Origin: a virus
Length of the DNA stretch: 64,000 nt
Reading direction: 5' to 3' (one strand)
Virus record (IMG/VR): IMGVR_UViG_3300044710_000137
Coordinates: 1-64,000 of that record
Positions 37,575 to 44,505 of the stretch are shown here, piece by piece. The notes under the pieces were generated by a model. That model did not search any database. It had not been told where the DNA came from and saw only the letters and a list, made by a program, of their open reading frames with translations. Made by a program: the position numbers and the translations under genes. Numbering within the stretch: position 1 is the stretch's first letter; every line of letters begins with the position of its first letter.

Positions 37575-38045
37575 TTACGTCAGGCGTTCGAGCGATACCC
37601 GGTTGATCCGGAGCCAGCGCGTGCGCCGGATGACCATCAACCGACCCTCCTGGATAGCGTCCCGCAGATAGGACGCGGGCAGGCCCCAGTACTCCTCAGC
37701 CTCTTCAATCGTGAGCCATCCCTTGATCTGCGGGGGCGTGGCCGTCGACGGGGGCGCCGGCTTGATAGCATCCAGGAACGCACCCAGGGCTGCGGGATTT
37801 GGAGACTTCCCCGGCTCCGGAAGGAGCACGGCCCGCACTTCGGTTTCGGCACGCTGCCGTTCGACGTGCTCCGGATTGTACACGCCCAGCGAACGGCGGC
37901 CGTCCTCGGACTCCCGAAAGCGCTGTTCTAATTTGCCGCGGGATACCAAACGCTCCACGGTCTTTTCCGCGCAATTGAGGATGCGCGCCACCTCTGGCTT
38001 GGTAGGCCAATTAGAAATATCGGTTTTGGTTTGAGGGGACATCAT
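37575..38045 (-). CDS. Two-HTH regulator (repressor/excisionase type)
   Basis: 156 residues. N-terminal HTH NWPTKPEVARILNCAEKTVE then RLVSRGKLEQR; C-terminal MerR/excisionase-like HTH LTIEEAEEYWGLPASYLRDA and REGRLMV-type wing. Asp/Pro-rich linker between. Operators TGTCCGACAGTC and TGTCCGACTGTC lie at and before its start, so it probably autoregulates and helps decide lysogeny. Confidence 0.7.
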   Translation of the reverse strand: MMSPQTKTDISNWPTKPEVARILNCAEKTVERLVSRGKLEQRFRESEDGRRSLGVYNPEHVERQRAETEVRAVLLPEPGKSPNPAALGAFLDAIKPAPPSTATPPQIKGWLTIEEAEEYWGLPASYLRDAIQEGRLMVIRRTRWLRINRVSLERLT

Positions 38046-38092
38046 GTCCGACAGTCTAGCAGAGGGCTAAGGACATAGGGTGTCCGACTGTC
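38045..38092. promoter_or_regulatory. Paired operator sites at the regulator start
   Basis: TGTCCGACAGTC (38045-38056) and TGTCCGACTGTC (38081-38092), 36 bp apart, about 3.4 helical turns. The first touches the start codon. No clear -35/-10 was identified. Confidence 0.5.
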
Positions 38093-38367
38093 GAAAAATA
38101 GCTTGATGGGATATATGCAGAATTGCATTTTATGTTGCTGCCGCGCCGGTCAGCCTGCCCGGCGCTGGTAGAACCTTTAGTCGACTCACGCGGCGCTGGC
38201 GGGCACTTGCGTCCCTCATGTCGCGCGCCGCACTTCTGGCACGCCCCGCAGCACCAACAGAACCGGCGCTCTCCTATTCCCGCTCCGCACCATTGGCACT
38301 TCGTTCCAGGCATATTTCGCATCCGCGCACAATCGTGTGGGTTTCGGGCAGAGCTAAATATTAACAC
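38056..38367 (-). CDS. Cys-rich zinc protein with PE-I read in another frame
   Basis: 103 residues from GTG 38367, which overlaps the upstream TAA; ATG 38322 is the alternative. CQWCGAGIGERRFCWCCGAC then CGARHEGRKC has eight cysteines. C-terminal GSTSAGQADRRGSNIKCNS is the reverse PE-I translated in a different frame from the usual tag. Operator sites lie in its 3' end. Confidence 0.55.
   Translation of the reverse strand: MLIFSSARNPHDCARMRNMPGTKCQWCGAGIGERRFCWCCGACQKCGARHEGRKCPPAPRESTKGSTSAGQADRRGSNIKCNSAYIPSSYFSTVGHPMSLALC
38121..38175 (+). repeat. PE-I element (forward)
   Basis: TTATGTTGCTGCC, stem GCGCCGG/CCGGCGC perfect, GCTGGTAGAACC. Loop TCAGCCTGC. Confidence 0.9.
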
Positions 38368-38519
38368 TTGTGGTTGCGTTGCGTGGCCCTAGCCACGGTC
38401 ATCAACCCACAGGGGCACCGCGGCCCTTTGCGCCAGCCCACAGGTCGCCCGGAGCCCGCGCCGTGGGTTTTACGCAGCGCAGCCATCGCTCGCGCTTGAC
38501 GGCTGGTGAGTTTACGCAT
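38361..38519 (-). CDS. 52-residue conserved-type phage protein (GRP...RCPCG)
   Basis: MRKLTSRQARAMAALRKTHG, GRPVGWRKGPRCPCGLMTVA then TQRNHKC. The GRP..RKxPRCPCGxMTxxRA pattern is one I know from small phage proteins; likely zinc-binding. ATG 38519 overlaps the upstream TAA region. Confidence 0.65.
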   Translation of the reverse strand: MRKLTSRQARAMAALRKTHGAGSGRPVGWRKGPRCPCGLMTVARATQRNHKC

Positions 38520-38835
38520 CGGCGCCAAGCAGTGTAGCCGTATCTCTCAGCGGATCGGCAACCGGGGGTTGCACGGCTATCCAGGCGTCAATGCGCGCCA
38601 CGAGTGCAATCTCTCGCGCGGTGTAGTTGCCTATCCGCGCCTCATCCGCCCGCCGTATCGACAGGCCACGCAACTCAGCCCGAGCGTTGGCAATGCAAGC
38701 GTCGAGGGATAGCATACCTCTGCATTCCGGACAGCCTTCGTGGTCCCGCTCAAGTTCCGTCTTGGCTAGGATCTGCTGCGCTTCTTCGATATTCTCGATT
38801 CCGTACACAGTGCCGTAGGCTGTTCTGACGTTCAT
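38512..38835 (-). CDS. Unrecognised 107-residue protein
   Basis: ATG 38835; NVRTAYGTVYGIENIEEAQQ, CPECRGMLSLDAC zinc-like motif, and NYTAREIALVARIDAWIAVQ helix. Function unknown. Confidence 0.6.
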   Translation of the reverse strand: MNVRTAYGTVYGIENIEEAQQILAKTELERDHEGCPECRGMLSLDACIANARAELRGLSIRRADEARIGNYTAREIALVARIDAWIAVQPPVADPLRDTATLLGADA

Positions 38836-38952
38836 TGTTTCGCTCCTGCCGTGGTAGCGGCTTTTGATCGATCTCATATCCTCGATCTGATAATCAGTGT
38901 ACTCCAGAGCTGTTTATGTGTCAAGCACTATTTCGAACTATTTTTGGCGGGC

Positions 38953-39633
38953 TCACCAATTCACCAATTTTTCGGCGGCCGCATCCAATCGGATATTCGC
39001 CACTCTCAAGTAGATCATGGTGTTTTGGATGTTTCGATGTCCGAGCCAATCCTTCACCTGGTCGACGCCCAGGCCCTGCAGGAGCAAGTGGACGCCGCAG
39101 GAGTGCTTCAGCGCATGGAAGTGCCGCAGCTCCGGAGGAAGGGCAGCCAGCTCTCCGTACCATTTCATCAGCGCATCCAGCCGCTTCCTGGATATTGGCC
39201 GCCTTCTCGAGCTAGGGAATATCGGGCCATCGTAATCCCCGCGGACCCTGAGCCAGGCGCGGAGTTCCTTGTTCTCGGGCTTGGTGAGCTGGTAGATCTT
39301 CGAATCGCTGTCCTTGAGCCGGCGCACGTAGAGTTTGCCGGTGCGCTCGTTGATCGTGGGAGGGGTGTAATCCCTCATCTGCAGCAACCCCACCTCGGAG
39401 GCACGCAAGCCACGATGGTAGGCGACCGACCAGATAGCCCGGTCCCGCGGCGCCACAATAACCGCCATGAGCGATTTGATTTCACTCATACTCAGCCAGG
39501 CCAGCGGCTTCGAGCCACGCTTTGCTTGCTTGGCGTCGATCGCGGCGGCTTTATCGACATGGGACAAAATAGGTATTCTGTCCCGTATGGGGTCAATTTG
39601 AGCTTCTATCTCGTTGATTCCAGGCTCGGCCAT
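38953..39633 (-). CDS. Tyrosine recombinase (integrase)
   Basis: 226 residues. Catalytic set: Arg in HRGLRASEV (near 77), HALKHS (HxxK in place of HxxR, near 173), GHRNIQNTMIYLRV with the nucleophile Tyr near 207. The usual N-terminal core-binding domain is short, so the enzyme is compact. HxxK variants occur in one known subgroup of phage-type integrases. It would integrate or excise the phage, or resolve multimers. Confidence 0.85.
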   Translation of the reverse strand: MAEPGINEIEAQIDPIRDRIPILSHVDKAAAIDAKQAKRGSKPLAWLSMSEIKSLMAVIVAPRDRAIWSVAYHRGLRASEVGLLQMRDYTPPTINERTGKLYVRRLKDSDSKIYQLTKPENKELRAWLRVRGDYDGPIFPSSRRRPISRKRLDALMKWYGELAALPPELRHFHALKHSCGVHLLLQGLGVDQVKDWLGHRNIQNTMIYLRVANIRLDAAAEKLVNW

Positions 39634-39763
39634 GGCTTCGCTTCCCGTCTGTACTGTCCCATCCGACGCGTTTTAGGCGCATTTTCAGTGGTTTACGGCT
39701 CACCTACCATAGTCGTGCCTGGGGGAGGTCCTCGCCAAGACATCGCGCGATGACTACTGGCCT

Positions 39764-39808
39764 GTTTTTCCCCTGGTTTTCCCCTGATTTCCCCGGATTT
39801 TCCCGCCG
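39764..39808 (+). repeat. Tandem TTTTCCCCTG-type repeat
   Basis: About four imperfect 10-11-bp units (GTTTTTCCCCTG, GTTTTCCCCTG, ATTTCCCCGG, ATTTTCCCG). Iteron-like; possible binding array for a replication or integration protein. Confidence 0.5.
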
Positions 39809-40006
39809 GGACTGTCGGATTAGCCGTAATTCCGACGACGCACCGGTGTGGACATCCCTTTGTTTTGTTCGCAGCGCCCGCGCCGGCCGCCCCCAATCCG
39901 ACACTTCCGACAGCTAAACGCTGTTTTTGCGAAAAAACGCACGTCGAGGGCCAAACGAGCGGGGCTGGGTGATAGGCGTTGGGGCGTTGGCGAGCGGTCA
40001 ACCGCG

Positions 40007-40063
40007 CGTCTACCAGCGCGGGACGCGGCGGCGGCACGCGCGGCATCAACAACAAATCCTTCT
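40007..40063 (-). repeat. PE-I element (reverse)
   Basis: GTCTACCAGC, arms GCGCGTG/CCCGCGC on the reverse strand, GGCATCAACAACAAATCC. Intergenic, upstream of the gene at 40122. Confidence 0.85.
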
Positions 40064-40121
40064 GGTATGTATCGCACGATGTCTATACAGGGAACGTCCG
40101 AACGAACAACAATAGGTAAGC

Positions 40122-40553
40122 ATGCCGAAATCGGTTACCCCAATCGAAGGAATCCTGGCCGAGCTGGTCGACGACTTCGCCCCGCTGCGCATCGCCGTAG
40201 ACCACTTCCGCACTACATCCAACCTCCACGACCGCCTGTGGGAGAAAATCAAAGTCCACCTGGCCAAGCACCCGGGCGACAAAACAGTAACCCTCTGCGG
40301 TAACAAGTACGTGATCGAGGTGGACGCCTGCCAGCCGAAGCGCGTGGTAAAACCGTTGGCCGCGGTATATGAGCGGTTGAAGAAGCTGTTCGGCGCCAAG
40401 CGATTCTGGGAGCTGGTGACATTTCCGGTGACGCCCATCGACGCGATGTTCTCGGACGACGAGCAAAAGAAAAACTTCATCGATACGAGCCAGACCGGCG
40501 CGCGCAAGATCATCAGCGTGGAGTTGATTGACGGCGTGGCTAAGGCAGCTTGA
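40122..40553 (+). CDS. Unrecognised 143-residue protein
   Basis: MPKSVTPIEGILAELVDDFA, DKTVTLCGNKYVIEVDACQP, KKLFGAKRFWELVTFPVTPI. Compact, charged, no cysteine clusters, reminiscent of phage proteins of unknown role. First gene of the forward block that leads to the terminase. Confidence 0.6.
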   Translation: MPKSVTPIEGILAELVDDFAPLRIAVDHFRTTSNLHDRLWEKIKVHLAKHPGDKTVTLCGNKYVIEVDACQPKRVVKPLAAVYERLKKLFGAKRFWELVTFPVTPIDAMFSDDEQKKNFIDTSQTGARKIISVELIDGVAKAA

Positions 40554-40591
40554 AATCGGTGGTTGGTGGCTGGTGGTTGGTGGCTGGCAAA
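40554..40591 (+). repeat. GGTTGGTGGCTGGT low-complexity tract
   Basis: GGTGGTTGGTGGCTGGTGG repeated; the inverse of the CCACCAGCCACC tracts at 664, 1318, 1967, 48032 and 59000. Confidence 0.7.
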
Positions 40592-40708
40592 GATGCCGGT
40601 TTAGCGGAGTGGCCGCCCTGCCAGAGGCTTGTCCGTTGAGACGAGAAGGGGCTGCGGATATCAGCGGGAAGAGGCCAGAAGGCCCCCGTGGCGCGGCCTC
40701 AGATTTAT
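40592..40708. other. Intergenic segment, nothing recognised
   Basis: 117 bp between the low-complexity tract and the tRNA-like sequence. Contains CAGAAGGCCCCCGTGGCG and a GC-rich stretch; no gene or clear promoter. Confidence 0.4.
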
Positions 40709-40785
40709 GCCCTTGGGTAGAGAAATGGTAACTCGCCGGGAATAGACTCCTGGAGGTGTGGGTTCGAATCCCACCCCGTTGGCTT
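40709..40785 (+). other. tRNA-like sequence, possible attP carrying a tRNA 3' end
   Basis: The T-arm GTGGG-TTCGAAT-CCCAC and D-arm GAG-AAATGGTAA-CTC are clean, but the acceptor stem (GCCCTTGGG/CCCGTTGGC) has mismatches and the anticodon loop is 8 nt. The sequence from about 40752 to 40783 looks like a normal tRNA 3' end. Near the integrase, a remnant attachment core is plausible; otherwise a decayed tRNA. Confidence 0.5.
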
Positions 40786-40791
40786 TCCTTT

Positions 40792-41082
40792 ATGAGCAGA
40801 TTCCGCCAAGGCGAATCGTCCCGGCAGCCGGCTGCACGCCGTCCCGATATTTCTGGCTCGCGCTTGTGCCCCGGTAGCGTGCATGGCCCGGACCCGAAGT
40901 TGATCTCGGCGAATAAGCGCTGGTGTGCGGCGTGTTGCGAAACGGAATGGAAGAAGCTGCTGGAGCAGGTTCGGGCATCGAAGATGCTGCAAGGGACTAC
41001 GCCGGAAGTCCAGAAGGTTCTTGCCGCGTGTGCGGAAGGCTCCTTGGATCTCACTGGCGGGGTCGAGGATGCCTCGGCATGA
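40792..41082 (+). CDS. Unrecognised small protein
   Basis: 96 residues from ATG 40792. RWCAACCETEWKKLLEQVRA has a Cys cluster; TTPEVQKVLAACAEGSLDLT is helical. Its TGA overlaps the next ATG (ATGA). Function unknown. Confidence 0.55.
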   Translation: MSRFRQGESSRQPAARRPDISGSRLCPGSVHGPDPKLISANKRWCAACCETEWKKLLEQVRASKMLQGTTPEVQKVLAACAEGSLDLTGGVEDASA

Positions 41083-41294
41083 AGAGCTTGGGCCGTATCG
41101 CATACGAAGCGCGCCACCCTCCGGTCTACCGAGCCTCCGAACCCTGGCCGACCATGACGCCGAGCGCTCAGAATAAGTGGGACGCGGTTGGCCGTGCGGT
41201 GCAGGATGAAGTATTGCGCCGGCTGAAACAGGAAGACATGCGCCGCGGCATCAACTTCACCGAAGCAGTCTACAGCGTATTGGCAGGGGCATAG
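41079..41294 (+). CDS. Unrecognised 71-residue protein
   Basis: MKSLGRIAYEARHPPVYRAS then NKWDAVGRAVQDEVLRRLKQ and NFTEAVYSVLAG. ATG overlaps the upstream stop. Helical; function unknown. Confidence 0.6.
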   Translation: MKSLGRIAYEARHPPVYRASEPWPTMTPSAQNKWDAVGRAVQDEVLRRLKQEDMRRGINFTEAVYSVLAGA

Positions 41295-41295
41295 C

Positions 41296-41865
41296 GTGAT
41301 CCTGGAGTTTCCGACCCCCGACCCCCGATCCCCGACCCCGGCAGCGGGCCGGCCGCTGCCCTGGTATGCCCTGCGCGTCAAAGCCCTCCACGAATTCCAC
41401 GTCGAGCGCGAGTTGTGCCGGTACGGTATCGAACCCTACCTGCCGACACGTAAAAGGAAACACTGGCGCAACACCGAAGTGGACGTACCCCTGATCCCTG
41501 GCTACGTCTTCGCGCGCGCGGAAGCTTGTGATATATATGCCACACTGCGTTGGACCAACTGGCTCACCAATATCTTGGGAGACCGGCATGGCCCTACCGA
41601 AATCCCCGCCGATCAAATCGAAACGCTCCGCCTGATGGTCGCCAATTCGAAAATCGAAGTAATCCCGCTGGCCGATATCTGGAAGGGCGGGGAAGAGGTC
41701 GAGGTCGTGAGCGGCCCGCTGCAGGGCGCCAAGGGGCGCGTGGCCAGAGTCAAGAACAAGACGCAGCTCGTCATCTTCATCGAGATGCTGGGATCCGCGA
41801 TCTGCACGGAACTGGACGCCGCCAGCGTGCGCGTCATTCCCGTGGATCTACCGCTCGCGGCGTAG
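41296..41865 (+). CDS. NusG/RfaH-family transcription factor (phage paralogue)
   Basis: 189 residues, GTG 41296. After a low-complexity start, residues 20-120 are the NGN domain (PWYALRVKALHEFHVERELC, VPLIPGYVFAR); residues 130-175 the KOW motif (VEVVSGPLQGAKGRVARVKN). It should bind RNA polymerase and promote elongation or antitermination of the late operon that follows. Start codon choice follows the stop 2 bp upstream. Confidence 0.8.
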   Translation: MILEFPTPDPRSPTPAAGRPLPWYALRVKALHEFHVERELCRYGIEPYLPTRKRKHWRNTEVDVPLIPGYVFARAEACDIYATLRWTNWLTNILGDRHGPTEIPADQIETLRLMVANSKIEVIPLADIWKGGEEVEVVSGPLQGAKGRVARVKNKTQLVIFIEMLGSAICTELDAASVRVIPVDLPLAA

Positions 41866-41872
41866 CCCCAAC

Positions 41873-41905
41873 ACCCAGCACCCAGCACCCAGAACCCAGA
41901 ACCCG
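41873..41905 (+). repeat. CCCAGCA/CCCAGAA low-complexity tract
   Basis: CACCCAGCACCCAGCACCC followed by CAGAACCCAGAACCC; precedes ATG 41911. Similar tracts at 47388 and 55900. Confidence 0.7.
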
Positions 41906-41910
41906 CCACC

Positions 41911-42123
41911 ATGAACCCCGCCTGGATTCCCGCCTTCGTCACCGTCACCGGACTCATCGCTAACGCAGCGTGGGGGCTATACAACATGGGCGAACGCGCA
42001 GCCATTCAGGTGGCCATCCAGAAGCAGGAAGCGGCCATCCTGTCGATCAAGGAGTGGGCGCTTGAGGAATTCGTGACCAAGGAAACGCTGAAACTCCGCA
42101 TGGCCGCCCAGCAACACGCATAA
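41911..42123 (+). CDS. Small membrane-anchored protein (holin-accessory-like)
   Basis: 70 residues. MNPAWIPAFVTVTGLIANAA with WGLYNM gives one N-terminal membrane span, then a cytoplasmic or periplasmic helix VAIQKQEAAILSIKEWALEE. Could be an i-spanin or holin-like protein; position before the papain-like enzyme is compatible with lysis. Confidence 0.55.
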   Translation: MNPAWIPAFVTVTGLIANAAWGLYNMGERAAIQVAIQKQEAAILSIKEWALEEFVTKETLKLRMAAQQHA

Positions 42124-42130
42124 AGGAATA

Positions 42131-42544
42131 ATGGAACCTGCAACGGCCCGCCGTCCGATCAAGCTGCTGTCCGACATCATCCTGGTCCACGTGGACCAAG
42201 AGGAACTCCTGGAGTGCGGGCTTTACGCGCCGGCCGAAGCGCAGCCCGGCAACGTGGACATCGCGGAAAAGCACGCGCTGATGCGTAGTGGCACGGTCGT
42301 GCATTCCGATCCCGATCACGTGTTCGAAGTCTATTCCGGCACAGGTCCGGGCCTGAAATCGAGAAAATGCGCGCGGCTGACCATGAGCATCGCGGTCGGC
42401 GATCGCGTGGTCTTCTCGGCGTGGGTGGGGACGAACCAGGCGATTCAGTACGGATGGGGCCCGGAGTATTTACTGATGCGGGAATCCGAGGTCCTGGGGA
42501 AGTTGGAATCAAAGACGGAACGCAAGCGTAAAGTGAAAGCATGA
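42131..42544 (+). CDS. GroES-like co-chaperonin
   Basis: 137 residues, AAAGGAATA before ATG. IKLLSDIILVHVDQEELLEC, a MRSGTVVHSDPD segment, TMSIAVGDRVVFSAWVG, and YLLMRESEVLGKLE correspond to Cpn10 strands and the conserved LxMRESDIL end. No GroEL in the window, so it would work with host GroEL, as phage co-chaperonins do for capsid folding. Middle mobile-loop region looks altered. Confidence 0.75.
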   Translation: MEPATARRPIKLLSDIILVHVDQEELLECGLYAPAEAQPGNVDIAEKHALMRSGTVVHSDPDHVFEVYSGTGPGLKSRKCARLTMSIAVGDRVVFSAWVGTNQAIQYGWGPEYLLMRESEVLGKLESKTERKRKVKA

Positions 42545-43029
42545 AGATCCTGCGAGCACTCCTGGCGGCCCTGGGCCTGTGCGCCCTCGCGGCCGCGCAA
42601 ACGCCGTCCACGACAACGACCCTGGCGATGGTGCGCGAGATTCAGCCGTTGCTGGCGAGTCCCGTGCCGTGCTTGGTCTACATCGCGGCCGGTAAAACGA
42701 TGTGCGCGTCCCTCGGCGCGAATATCGTCGTAACGGCAAATCCGAACGGCGTAACGCTCAGCGTCTCCAACCCCAGCCTCACCATGGTGTTTCCGTCACC
42801 GGTCTATTTTCCGGTGACCACCGCGGGCACACAGACGTTCACCACCACGCAGCCGTCCACCGCGAGCGGTAACGCCGCGAACAGCAACCCTCACTACTGG
42901 GTATTCCGCGATGGCGTGCTCCTGAACTACGGCACAGATTACACGCAGTCGGGGAACATCGCGGGGTCAACGGTCACTCTTGGGGGGGCCCAAACCACCG
43001 TCCCTGGCGACGTCATTCAAATCTGGTAA
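42541..43029 (+). CDS. Exported or virion-associated protein with signal peptide
   Basis: 162 residues. LLAALGLCALAAAQ is a Sec signal with cleavage after AAA near residue 20. The rest is Thr/Ser/Asn-rich beta sequence (ITVT-type strands, HYWVFRDGVLLNYGTDYTQS). ATG overlaps the GroES-like stop. Secreted phage protein or structural protein with a host-type signal. Confidence 0.6.
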   Translation: MKILRALLAALGLCALAAAQTPSTTTTLAMVREIQPLLASPVPCLVYIAAGKTMCASLGANIVVTANPNGVTLSVSNPSLTMVFPSPVYFPVTTAGTQTFTTTQPSTASGNAANSNPHYWVFRDGVLLNYGTDYTQSGNIAGSTVTLGGAQTTVPGDVIQIW

Positions 43030-43032
43030 CTG

Positions 43033-43647
43033 ATGGATTTTACCCCGTTCCACATGCAGCCTGGCGACGTAATCGCCTTCGCCGGTAAAGAGCCGCTTTC
43101 GTTCCTCATCGACGCCTATACCGGTTCGAAGCTGTCGCACCTGGCGATGGTCAAGTCCAACACCTCGGGTGAGGTCTGGGTCACCGAAAGCACGATCTTC
43201 ACCGATCCCCTGACCAAGAAAAAGATCAGCGGGCCGCAGACGCATCCCCTCGAACAGGTCCTGACCGTGGATTACGCGGCGCCCGGCTCTTGCGCATGGC
43301 ACCTGGCGCTCTCGGACGACGTGCGGGCGCAGATCGATTGGACACAATTCTCCGCATTTATCGCGCATTGCGAGAACGGCTCCGTGGCCTACGATATCCC
43401 CGGCTATATAGCGTTCCTGCTGCGATCAATCCCATTCCTGGGCGCGCGGGTGTGCCAGTCGGAAAACTATCGCAGGATGTTCTGTTCGGCTTACGATACG
43501 GCCATCTTCGAGAACTGCGGCGTGCCCTTACACCGCGACTTTTCGGCGACGTCGCCGGCGGACCTGGTGCGCATGCGGATTTACAAGTCGTGCACGCAGA
43601 TTCTGGGACTGACGACGGTGATCGATCCAGCCTTCAACACGCTGTAA
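43033..43647 (+). CDS. Permuted papain-fold amidase/peptidase (YiiX/NlpC-P60-like)
   Basis: 204 residues. PGDVIAFAGKEPLSFLIDAY, SHLAMV with His, then VTES; later FCSAYDTAIFENCG with the catalytic-type Cys. In the permuted papain group the His precedes the Cys, as here. May cleave lipids, peptides or peptidoglycan cross-bridges; not certain to be lytic. Confidence 0.7.
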   Translation: MDFTPFHMQPGDVIAFAGKEPLSFLIDAYTGSKLSHLAMVKSNTSGEVWVTESTIFTDPLTKKKISGPQTHPLEQVLTVDYAAPGSCAWHLALSDDVRAQIDWTQFSAFIAHCENGSVAYDIPGYIAFLLRSIPFLGARVCQSENYRRMFCSAYDTAIFENCGVPLHRDFSATSPADLVRMRIYKSCTQILGLTTVIDPAFNTL

Positions 43648-43654
43648 TCTTTCC

Positions 43655-43752
43655 CTTTTCTGCCAGCGGAATCCGCACGGCAAACAAGCGGTCTCCAGTT
43701 CCCCGATAACATCGCGCGATTGACAGCGCATCGAAGCCACAAGCTTATAACA
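43655..43752 (-). repeat. LE-II subfamily b copy
   Basis: CTGCCAGCGGAATCCGC, GCGGTCTCCAGTTCCCCGAT, CATCGCGCGATTGACAGC, ATCGAAGCCACAAGCTTAT. Best preserved of its subfamily; lies directly upstream of the hairpin cluster. Confidence 0.75.
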
Positions 43753-43755
43753 AGA

Positions 43756-43850
43756 TTACCGGCACATCCGGTAAAGGCGCTCCTTACAGTAAGGAATCCA
43801 GCGCCGGGCACAGGGCTCCAACAACAACGGTCCACTCCTACCGTTGGGAG
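43756..43850. other. Cluster of three hairpins before the terminase genes
   Basis: ACCGG/CCGGT (43758-43772); a nested stem GGCGC+CCTTA / TAAGG+GCGCC (43776-43805); CAACGGT/ACCGTTG (43825-43846). No gene. Possible structured leader RNA or packaging (pac) recognition site, since TerS follows. Confidence 0.5.
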
Positions 43851-43878
43851 TCCTGTCGCCTTCCAATAATTCTCACTT

Positions 43879-44505
43879 GTGAAAGACAAAACTCCACCGA
43901 CGGACACAACAAAAGAGCAGCTCGACGAGTCCTTGATAAACCCCGCTCTCATGGCCCGCATCCAGGCTATGGGATCTCCCATCGTTCCAGGACCGGCCCA
44001 AATAGAATTGGACAAGCGCGCATCGAAGAAACAGCGCATGCTGATAGCCTTCGTGGTGACCGCGGGAAACGTCACGAGGGCAGCTAAAGCCGCCGGCATC
44101 GACCGCGACACCCACTACGCCTGGCTCAAGGACGATTCCGAATACGCCGCGTCGTATCGTGATCGTGTACCCAACGCCGCCGGCGTCCTCGAGGACGAAG
44201 CCCGCAGACGGGCAGTCGAAGGTACACTCAAGGGCGTATACCACAAAGGCACGCTCGTAGACATGGAAGTGGAGTACTCGGATCGGCTCCTGATCCAGCT
44301 TCTGAAAGCCCACCACCCAGCGCATAAGCCCACCCTGACCATCGACGGCCGGGGTAAGAACGGCGCCATCGCGATAGAACAAACCACCGCCGAAGACCTC
44401 GCCAAGCTGCCGGAAGAAACACTCCTGGAGCAAATCAAAGTGGCCCGCGAAACCCTCGAATGGCTAAAAGCGAGCACCCATGCAACAATCGAGCGGGCTC
44501 CCTAA
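43879..44505 (+). CDS. terS: Small terminase subunit (TerS)
   Basis: 208 residues from GTG 43879. HTH AGNVTRAAKAAGIDRDTHYA followed by WLKDDSEYAASYRD near residues 55-85 is typical of TerS-like DNA-binding subunits; helical middle and C-terminal coiled coil (LLEQIKVARETLEWLKAS). It recognises the packaging start and partners TerL, whose gene overlaps its 3' end by 46 bp. Confidence 0.75.
   Translation: MKDKTPPTDTTKEQLDESLINPALMARIQAMGSPIVPGPAQIELDKRASKKQRMLIAFVVTAGNVTRAAKAAGIDRDTHYAWLKDDSEYAASYRDRVPNAAGVLEDEARRRAVEGTLKGVYHKGTLVDMEVEYSDRLLIQLLKAHHPAHKPTLTIDGRGKNGAIAIEQTTAEDLAKLPEETLLEQIKVARETLEWLKASTHATIERAP

Larger units (their letters stand above)
39634..40121. other. Integrase-upstream region, no secure gene
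   Basis: About 490 bp between divergent integrase and forward genes. Holds a tandem T/C repeat (39764-39808) and a PE-I element (40007-40063). A reverse frame 39820-40077 begins MRYIPEGFVVDAARAAAASR, an N-tag reading, and continues with CRKC, but its codon pattern is not convincing. Expected place for regulatory or attachment sites. Confidence 0.4.

Noticed and set aside
40083-41381. Reverse open frame of 432 codons over the tRNA-like sequence
   Set aside because: Runs through a PE-I element, a low-complexity tract and the tRNA-like region and covers three forward genes with coupled starts.
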